Shown here one piece after another: positions 33,452 through 38,281 of a stretch of 38,281 nucleotides of DNA. The stretch spans positions 1 through 38,281 of the forward strand of contig JABIWH010000013.1 in the NCBI GenBank assembly GCA_018701215.1, in the 5' to 3' direction. The translations under genes and the position numbers were made by a program. Source of the stretch: Rhodospirillaceae bacterium. Lineage in GTDB: Bacteria > Pseudomonadota > Alphaproteobacteria > GCA-2731375. The number at the start of each line of letters is the position of its first letter. Position 1 is the first letter of the stretch. The notes under the pieces are model-generated. The model saw nothing but the letters and a program-made list of their open reading frames with translations, searched no databases and was not told the origin of the DNA.

Positions 33452-34350
33452 TGCCGGCATCCACGCTGGCCCGGCAGCGCCGGGCAACCTCAATCGGCTT
33501 TGTCGCGGTTCTGATGTGGGCCTTGTTGGCCCTGTTTACGGCAGCGACCGGGCAGGTGCCGCCGTTGCAACTGGCGGCGATGACCTTTGGCATTGCCTTT
33601 TTTCTAGCCTTGTTGAAGTGGTTGCTGCGCGGTGAGGATATCATCGGCCATCTGCGCCATCGCCCGGCGGTCTGGGCCGTGGGCGTGGGCGGCTTGTTCG
33701 GTTATCACTTTTTCTATTTCATGGCCTTGCGCAATGCGCCCGCGGTGGAGGCCAGCCTAATCGCCTATCTGTGGCCACTGTTGATCGTGTTGTTTTCGGC
33801 CTTGCTGCCGGGTGAAAGACTGCGCTGGTGGCATGTGGCGGGTGCCGTGACGGGGCTGGCGGGCGCGGCCTTGCTGATCGGCGGCGATCAGGATTTTAGC
33901 GCCGGCATACGCCTGGCGCCCGGACATATCGCCGCCCTGGCCTGTGCCTTCCTGTGGTCGGGCTATTCCATTTTGTCCCGGCGCCTTGGCCATGTGCCGA
34001 CCGACACAGTCGGCGGATTTTGCGGCGCCACCGCACTTTTGGCGCTGTGTGCCCATCTGCTGTTTGAAAGCACGGTCTGGCCGGCGGACGCCTTACAATG
34101 GCTGGCGGTCGCCGGTTTGGGTCTTGGCCCCGTGGGGCTGGCGTTCTTTTGCTGGGATCATGGCGTCAAGCACGGCCATATCCAGGCTCTGGGCGCCTCG
34201 TCATACGCCGCGCCGTTGCTTTCAACCCTGGTGTTGATCCTGTTTGGCTTTGCCGCCCCGACTTTGAACGTCGCCTTGGCCTGCCTGTTGATTACGGGCG
34301 GCGCCGCTCTGGCGTCCATCGATTTGCTGCGCCCCGTCGCCAAGCGTTAA
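33451..34350 (+). CDS. DMT-superfamily (EamA) exporter, YddG-like
   Basis: This inner-membrane protein of about 299 residues has ten hydrophobic segments. Motifs such as VAVLMWALLALFTAATG, GYHFFYFMALRNAPAVEASLI-type sequence and GALASS-like helices in the second half (ALGASSYAAPLLSTLVL) resemble YddG and related amino-acid or metabolite exporters. The substrate is not determined. ATG 33451 overlaps the phaB stop by one base (TGATG), so it is translationally coupled to phaB; this may be incidental. Its TAA overlaps the convergent cupin gene's stop in the shared TTAA (34347-34350). Confidence 0.85.
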   Translation: MPASTLARQRRATSIGFVAVLMWALLALFTAATGQVPPLQLAAMTFGIAFFLALLKWLLRGEDIIGHLRHRPAVWAVGVGGLFGYHFFYFMALRNAPAVEASLIAYLWPLLIVLFSALLPGERLRWWHVAGAVTGLAGAALLIGGDQDFSAGIRLAPGHIAALACAFLWSGYSILSRRLGHVPTDTVGGFCGATALLALCAHLLFESTVWPADALQWLAVAGLGLGPVGLAFFCWDHGVKHGHIQALGASSYAAPLLSTLVLILFGFAAPTLNVALACLLITGGAALASIDLLRPVAKR

Positions 34351-34772
34351 TCTGGCTGCCAGCCGTCCGGCGCCATTTCGAAACCGGCGAAGTCAAAGGC
34401 GGGACCGACCGTGCAGCCCACCAGGGTCCACGCACCCAAGGAGCGGGCCGATTGCCATTCGCCCATTGGTATAACGGCCTGGGGCCGTTCGCCCGCCGCC
34501 AGGTCCGCACCCAGAACCATCCGTTCCTTGCCGCGCATCAGCTCCAGTGGCGCGCCGGCATAGTAATGCCAGATTTCGTCCGCATCGTTGACCCGATGCC
34601 AGGCGGACACCTCGTCGTGGCGCAACAGATAATAGATCGCCGTCATCGCGCCACGCCCACCGTCGGCCGGCTGATGACGGTAGCTTTCGGCGTAGTGTCC
34701 GCCTTCGGGATGGGGCTGCAGTCCCAGGGCGGCGATGACCTGTTCAGCCGATATTTTCTCTGCTGCTGCCAT
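34347..34772 (-). CDS. DUF985 family cupin
   Basis: The 141-residue cytosolic beta-barrel protein belongs to the cupin_5/DUF985 family. Recognisable segments are LGLQPHPEGGHYAESYR, AIYYLLRHDEVSAWHRV, DEIWHYYAGAPLEL and the C-terminal VGCTVGPAFDFAGFEMA. The His residues in AWHRV and IWHYY are plausible metal ligands. The catalytic role of the family is not settled. The start is ATG 34770-34772, one base after the mgtE stop, so it is co-transcribed and coupled with mgtE. A longer frame overlapping mgtE is not needed. Confidence 0.9.
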   Translation of the reverse strand: MAAAEKISAEQVIAALGLQPHPEGGHYAESYRHQPADGGRGAMTAIYYLLRHDEVSAWHRVNDADEIWHYYAGAPLELMRGKERMVLGADLAAGERPQAVIPMGEWQSARSLGAWTLVGCTVGPAFDFAGFEMAPDGWQPD

Positions 34773-34773
34773 C

Positions 34774-36180
34774 TCAGAGCAGGAACAGCGCGGCCAGGCC
34801 GAGGAAAACAAAGAAACCAACCACATCCGTGACCGCCGTCAAAAACACCGTGGCGGCCACCGCCGGGTCGATACCGGCGCGGGCTAGACCCAGCGGGATC
34901 AGGGTCCCGGCCAGGCCGGCCACCACCATGTTGATGACCATGGCGACGGCGATGACCACGCCAAGAGTTGGGGCGGAAAACCAGAATGCCGCGACCACGC
35001 CGACCAGAACGGCGAACAGTATGCCGTTCAGGGTCCCGACCACCAACTCCTTGCCGACAATGCGCATGGCGTTGGCGGCGGTCAGCTCCCGCGTGGCCAG
35101 GGCGCGCACGGCGACGGTCAGGGTCTGGGTACCCGCATTGCCGCCCATTGAAGCGACGATGGGCATTAGGACGGCCAGGGCAACGATCTGCTCAATGGTG
35201 GCATCGAACAGCGCAATCACCAACGAGGCCAGAATAGCGGTGCCTAGATTTAGCAGCAGCCAACTGGCCCGCGTCCGCGTCGTGCGCAGCGCGGTATCCA
35301 GCAAATCCGTCTCCGAGGAAACGCCGGAAAGACGCATCAAATCCTCTTCCGCCTCTTCCTCCAGCACGGCGGCCGCGTCATCGAAGGTGATGACGCCCAC
35401 CAAACGTCCGGCCGCATCGATCACCGGGGCGGAGGCGAAGCGGTATTGCTGAAACAGAAAGGCGACTTCTTCCTGATCCATATCGACGGGTATGGTGGTC
35501 GCTTCCTGCCCCATGATCTCGCGCATCAGGACCGGGCGGCGGGTGCGCATTAGACGGTTTAGGGCGACCTGGCCAATGGGCCGGTGGCGCGGATCAATGA
35601 CGAATATCTCGTAAAACTCGTCGGGCAATTCCACCGTGTCGCGGCAGTAATCGATCACCTGGCCGACGCTCCAATAGGCGGGTACGGCGATCAGGTCGCG
35701 CTGCATCAGGCGTCCGGCGCTATCCTCGGGGAAGGATAGACCTTCCAGGACGGCGGCCCGGTCGGGCGCGGGGACCTGGGCCAGCACCTGTTCCCGGCGC
35801 TCCTCGTCCATCTCGCCCAGCAGATGGACGGCTTCATCGGTGTCCAGTTCGGGGATGGCCTGGGCAACCACATGGGGGCTCATCACCGCCAACAGATCGG
35901 CCAGTACGGAACCTTCAAGATCGATCAGGGTATCGAGATCAAGGTCATCGCCCAGCACCATGGCCAGGCGGTGACGGTTGTTGCGGCCCAGGACAACAAA
36001 CAGATCAGCAATATCGGCCGGGCGCAGGGGCAACAGCAGGCCGCGCACTTCGGCGTTTTGGTTATCTTCCAGCGCTGCTTTGACGGCACGGACCAGCCCG
36101 GTAGAGACCGCATAAACATCCTCGAAAGAGGCCGGCGCCTCGATTTCGATTGCCTCGTCATGCTGGATCGGTTCGCTCAT
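34774..36180 (-). CDS. mgtE: Magnesium transporter MgtE
   Basis: The 468-residue Mg2+ channel/transporter has three parts. The N-terminal superhelical N domain (about 25-150) includes LLPLRPADIADLF and DEAVHLLGEMDEERRE. Two CBS domains (about 150-270) carry DLIAVPAYWSVGQVIDY and REIMGQEATTIPVDMDQEE, and the C-terminal five-helix membrane domain contains MPIVASMGGNAGTQTLTVAVRALATREL, shown here only as the family hallmark GGNAGTQ. Cytosolic Mg2+ sensed by the N and CBS domains closes the channel in known members. The start is ATG 36178-36180; an upstream frame runs into the terminator and is rejected. I see no Mg2+ riboswitch: only about 30 bases separate it from the tRNA terminator. Confidence 0.95.
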   Translation of the reverse strand: MSEPIQHDEAIEIEAPASFEDVYAVSTGLVRAVKAALEDNQNAEVRGLLLPLRPADIADLFVVLGRNNRHRLAMVLGDDLDLDTLIDLEGSVLADLLAVMSPHVVAQAIPELDTDEAVHLLGEMDEERREQVLAQVPAPDRAAVLEGLSFPEDSAGRLMQRDLIAVPAYWSVGQVIDYCRDTVELPDEFYEIFVIDPRHRPIGQVALNRLMRTRRPVLMREIMGQEATTIPVDMDQEEVAFLFQQYRFASAPVIDAAGRLVGVITFDDAAAVLEEEAEEDLMRLSGVSSETDLLDTALRTTRTRASWLLLNLGTAILASLVIALFDATIEQIVALAVLMPIVASMGGNAGTQTLTVAVRALATRELTAANAMRIVGKELVVGTLNGILFAVLVGVVAAFWFSAPTLGVVIAVAMVINMVVAGLAGTLIPLGLARAGIDPAVAATVFLTAVTDVVGFFVFLGLAALFLL

Positions 36181-36207
36181 GGCTCTTGGTATAGCAACAA
36201 CGGCAAC

Positions 36208-36243
36208 AAAAAACCCCTCGAAAACATATTCGTTTTCAAGGGG
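36208..36243 (-). terminator. Rho-independent terminator after tRNA-Leu
   Basis: On the minus strand CCCCT-T-GAAAAC pairs with GTTTTC-G-AGGGG (two 5-6 bp arms around one mismatch, 6-base loop), followed by TTTTTTG. In plus coordinates the arms are 36214-36225 and 36232-36243, with the T tract complement at 36208-36213. It lies 21 bases after the tRNA 3' end. Confidence 0.9.
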
Positions 36244-36264
36244 TTGATTTGTGCTGGTTTGATT

Positions 36265-36351
36265 TGGTGCGGTCGAGAAGACTCGAACTTCCACGGAGTT
36301 TCCTCCACAGCGACCTCAACGCTGCGCGTCTACCAATTCCGCCACGACCGC
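36265..36351 (-). tRNA. tRNA-Leu (anticodon GAG)
   Basis: This is an 87-nt cloverleaf with encoded CCA (plus-strand TGG at 36265-36267). The acceptor stem is GCGGTCG with CGACCGC (36345-36351 and 36269-36275). The D arm contains GGCGGAATTGGTAGACGC. The anticodon stem-loop is CAGCG-TTGAGGT-CGCTG with anticodon GAG, reading CUC and CUU. A long variable arm (class II tRNA) precedes the T loop GTTCGAGTC. It is followed by a strong terminator. Confidence 0.95.
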
Positions 36352-36426
36352 GCGCAATCAACTTGCTTGGGGGGAATAGCAAATACCAAGCGCCCCGGCA
36401 AGCGTCACGCACAACGCCTGGTCAGC

Positions 36427-36531
36427 CTGGAGCATGTTTCTTTAAAACATGCTCAGACTCTTAAGAAAAGAGCAATTGAATCAATAATCTAAGTCGCGAA
36501 AGCGATTCCGATTAATTGAAAATTGCTCTAG
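36427..36531 (-). repeat. Two-hairpin intergenic element, copy C (inverted)
   Basis: Read on the minus strand it begins CTAGAGCAATTTTCAATT, as in copies A and B. It has a shortened inner loop (ATCGC-TTTC-GCGAC in place of the longer loop), keeps AATTGCTC and TTCTTAAGAGTC, and ends in hairpin 2 GAGCATGTTT with AAACATGCTC. It is 105 bases. Its first TAG is the stop codon of the FliN-type gene. Confidence 0.92.
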
Positions 36532-36770
36532 TCATCTTTTATGTCGATAGTTTCCGTGACCTGTACGGCGACATTCTCGCCGTTGACCATGATTTCGCCC
36601 CGGGCGATCAGCCGGTTATTGGCCAGGATCCAGACGTAATCCTCCGTCGTGGCATCCAGCTCAATCACCGCGCCACGGCCCATTCGGAGCAGTTGGTGGA
36701 TCGGCATTTCGGTGCTGCCGATAACCACGGAAATCTCCAGGTTGACGTCTGCTAAGCGATGGTCCTGCAT
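36528..36770 (-). CDS. fliN: FliN/SpoA-domain flagellar switch-type protein
   Basis: The 80-residue protein consists almost only of a SpoA (FliN C-terminal) domain: VNLEISVVIGSTEMPIHQLL, then MGRGAVIELD and ILANNRLIARGEIMV, ending VQVTETI. In the C-ring of the flagellar motor FliN forms the base of the switch. Here it stands alone with no flagellar gene nearby, and lacks the N-terminal extension of longer FliN proteins, so a motor role is likely but unproven. The start is ATG 36768-36770 with no clear Shine-Dalgarno. The stop TAG is formed by the end of repeat copy C. It is divergent from lipB across 109 bases. Confidence 0.85.
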   Translation of the reverse strand: MQDHRLADVNLEISVVIGSTEMPIHQLLRMGRGAVIELDATTEDYVWILANNRLIARGEIMVNGENVAVQVTETIDIKDD

Positions 36771-36879
36771 GGGCGATCAAAATCCGCTACATCTGTTAAG
36801 GCTATAGCTTTGCCAGAGCATGGTTATCATTGTGTTAAGATGACCAGCGAAAACCATACGAAAGCGAGATAAAGCGGCG

Positions 36880-37527
36880 ATGGAATGGCGTATCAGCGAC
36901 GGCCTGATCGACTATGAACAGGCGGTCCGGACAATGGAGGACAGGGTTGCCGCCATTCGCGCAGGCGAGGCGGACGAGCTTGTCTGGTTGTTGCAGCATC
37001 CGCCCCTCTATACCGCCGGGACCTCGGCCAAGGCAGCCGATTTATTGGATCCCAGCCGTCTGCCGGTCTATCAAACGGGCCGGGGCGGGCAATATACCTA
37101 TCATGGTCCTGGTCAACGCATTGCCTATGTGATGCTCGATCTACAGCGCCGGGAGATGGATGTGCGCAGTTATGTGGCGCTGTTGGAGAACTGGCTGATT
37201 GCCACTTTGCACCGTTTCAATCTGCGTGGAGAGCGGCGGCAGGGCCGGGTCGGGATTTGGATCGATCGTGGCCAAGATGCGGAAGGCCGGGGCCAAGAAG
37301 ACAAAATTGGCGCCATCGGCGTTCGTGTGCGGCGCTGGGTCACCTATCATGGTATCGCCCTGAATGTGGAGCCTGACCTATCGCATTATGCCGGCATCGT
37401 GCCCTGCGGCATTCAGGAACATGGGGTGACATCTCTGGTTGATCTGGGTCTGCCCGTGGATATGGCCGAGGTCGATGTGCAATTGGCCCAGGCCTGGGAT
37501 GAGGTATTCGGCGGCGAAGGAAGGTAG
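36880..37527 (+). CDS. lipB: Lipoyl(octanoyl) transferase
   Basis: The 215-residue cytosolic enzyme moves octanoyl groups from acyl carrier protein to lipoate-dependent proteins such as pyruvate dehydrogenase. Motifs include LLQHPPLYTAGTSA, the substrate loop RGGQYTYHGPGQ, the catalytic Lys142 in DKIGAIGVR and the catalytic Cys176 in GIVPCGI. A hydrophilic insertion (DRGQDAEGRGQE) precedes the Lys motif. The start is ATG 36880, with only a weak purine-rich site. The stop TAG (37525-37527) is the first three bases of repeat copy B. Confidence 0.95.
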   Translation: MEWRISDGLIDYEQAVRTMEDRVAAIRAGEADELVWLLQHPPLYTAGTSAKAADLLDPSRLPVYQTGRGGQYTYHGPGQRIAYVMLDLQRREMDVRSYVALLENWLIATLHRFNLRGERRQGRVGIWIDRGQDAEGRGQEDKIGAIGVRVRRWVTYHGIALNVEPDLSHYAGIVPCGIQEHGVTSLVDLGLPVDMAEVDVQLAQAWDEVFGGEGR

Positions 37528-37642
37528 AGCAATTTTCAATTAATCGGAGTCGCCACCGTAGCTTATTTGACGCGACGTAAGTAATTGGTTCAATTGCTCG
37601 ATTCTTAAGAGTCCGAGTGCATTTTCTTCGAATGCGCTCTAG
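37525..37642 (+). repeat. Two-hairpin intergenic element, copy B
   Basis: This 118-base copy is nearly identical to copy A over its whole length. Hairpin 1 runs from GAGCAATT (37527-37534) to AATTGCTC (37592-37599), followed by the linker ATTCTTAAGAGTC, then hairpin 2 (37615-37639) and a closing CTCTAG (37637-37642). Its TAG start is the lipB stop codon. It lies between lipB and the convergent aminotransferase. Confidence 0.93.
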
Positions 37643-37658
37643 CTGGCCATACAGCTGA

Positions 37659-38281
37659 TCAAGCCGCCGCTACCGCCGTCAAATGCTCCTCCGCGATCAA
37701 GGCCGACAGCCGTTTCATGCCGTCTGCAATAACATCGGGCGTGCAGGTGGAGAATGACAGCCGCAAGGTGTTCTCGCCGCCGCCGCCGACGTGAAAGGCG
37801 GCGCCCGGAACAAAGGCGAGTTTTTCCTGCGCCAAGGCCTTTTCCAGCAGCGATTGGCTATTCATACCTTGTGGCAAGGTCAGCCAGACAAACATCCCGC
37901 CCCCTGGCCGCGAGAAACTTGCGCCGTTGGGCAAATACCTGTGCAAGGCGGCAACCATGGCGTCCCGGCGTTCCCGGTACCTGTCCCGCAACATCGGGAC
38001 ATGGCTATCCAGAATTCCGCTCGCCAGTTCATGGGCGATGATCTGATTGTAGGTGGAGGAATGAAGATCATTGGCCTGTTTCAGCAATACCAACTTTTCG
38101 AACAACGCAGGCGGGGCGATGCTCCAACCGACCCGCAGCGCCGGCATCAGGGTTTTCGAGGCAGTGCCCAATTGAATGACCAATCCCTCTGTCTGCCATT
38201 TTTCCGCACCAAGGTACCGACCCTCAAGCTCTAGCAGAGACGGCGGTGGCGGGGCATCGTAGTAAAGCGGGCGATAGGCAA
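37659..38281 (-). CDS. PLP-dependent class I/II aminotransferase (5' truncated by window edge)
   Basis: The frame is open to the right edge, so only the C-terminal 207 or so residues are visible. The PLP-binding Lys lies in LGTASKTLMPALRVGW, preceded by the YDAPPPPSLLELE stretch that follows the cofactor Asp-Tyr region. The C-terminal domain includes RPGGGMFVWLTLPQG and LRLSFST, with the substrate-carboxylate Arg. This pattern resembles the 2-aminoadipate/aromatic aminotransferase-like branch and the effector half of MocR regulators; the missing N-terminus would decide. It is convergent with lipB, with repeat copy B between them. Confidence 0.85.
   Translation of the reverse strand, partial: AYRPLYYDAPPPPSLLELEGRYLGAEKWQTEGLVIQLGTASKTLMPALRVGWSIAPPALFEKLVLLKQANDLHSSTYNQIIAHELASGILDSHVPMLRDRYRERRDAMVAALHRYLPNGASFSRPGGGMFVWLTLPQGMNSQSLLEKALAQEKLAFVPGAAFHVGGGGENTLRLSFSTCTPDVIADGMKRLSALIAEEHLTAVAAA

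Noticed and set aside
36181..36207. Magnesium riboswitch ahead of mgtE
   Set aside because: Only about 30 bases separate the mgtE start from the tRNA terminator, too short for an M-box.
38230..38236. Further repeat terminus (GCTCTAG) near the right edge
   Set aside because: A short match within the aminotransferase coding frame with no hairpins around it; chance.

Overview
The window looks like chromosomal DNA from a free-living, GC-rich alphaproteobacterium, probably Rhodospirillales-like. This rests on gene content and style: class II DAHP synthase, eukaryotic-type NADP isocitrate dehydrogenase, PhaR/PhaB polyhydroxybutyrate genes, a CoxL-type molybdenum hydroxylase, many ATGA stop/start overlaps, and GAGC-closed intergenic palindromes. 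No rRNA or other marker fixes the genus. Genes are dense; no gap exceeds about 285 bases.

Layout. 1-142: the tail of an IS481-like transposase and its probable right end. 260-4471: a lipoprotein gene, then (minus strand) class II DAHP synthase, nicotinate phosphoribosyltransferase and a DMT exporter in one run. 4704-6197: a membrane protein carrying a 27-unit hexanucleotide tract. 6226-10982: glutathione reductase, a small exported protein and alaS. 10986-14753: a cyclic-nucleotide-type K+ channel, an acyl-CoA dehydrogenase, and icd with a clear terminator. 14856-17946: a LOG-family hydrolase back to back with an exported protein, a diheme cytochrome c and a LysM protein.

18033-30387 is the catabolic or accessory part. 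It holds three luciferase-like flavin/F420 oxidoreductases, an AhpD/CMD protein and an enoyl-CoA hydratase. A tightly overlapped minus-strand operon (thioesterase - FAD subunit - 2Fe-2S subunit - molybdopterin subunit - luciferase-like oxidoreductase) stands divergent from a ThDP enzyme - SDR - DUF938 run. The substrate cannot be read from sequence.

30400-33451 is a PHB module: phaR, divergent from a small ORF, a PhaC-like hydrolase with a Cys nucleophile, and phaB. 33451-36351 carries a YddG-like exporter, a DUF985 cupin, mgtE and tRNA-Leu(GAG) with its terminator. 36528-37527 is an orphan fliN-type gene divergent from lipB, and the window ends inside a PLP aminotransferase.

The most unusual structure is a roughly 105-119 bp two-hairpin intergenic element. 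It is present in three clear copies (18935-19053, 36427-36531 inverted, 37525-37642) plus a degenerate one (871-941). In all three clear copies its terminal TAGAG is the stop codon of the adjacent gene. Two further points are the in-frame hexamer tract in a membrane protein and an apparent 200-base dual-coding overlap at the PhaC-like gene.
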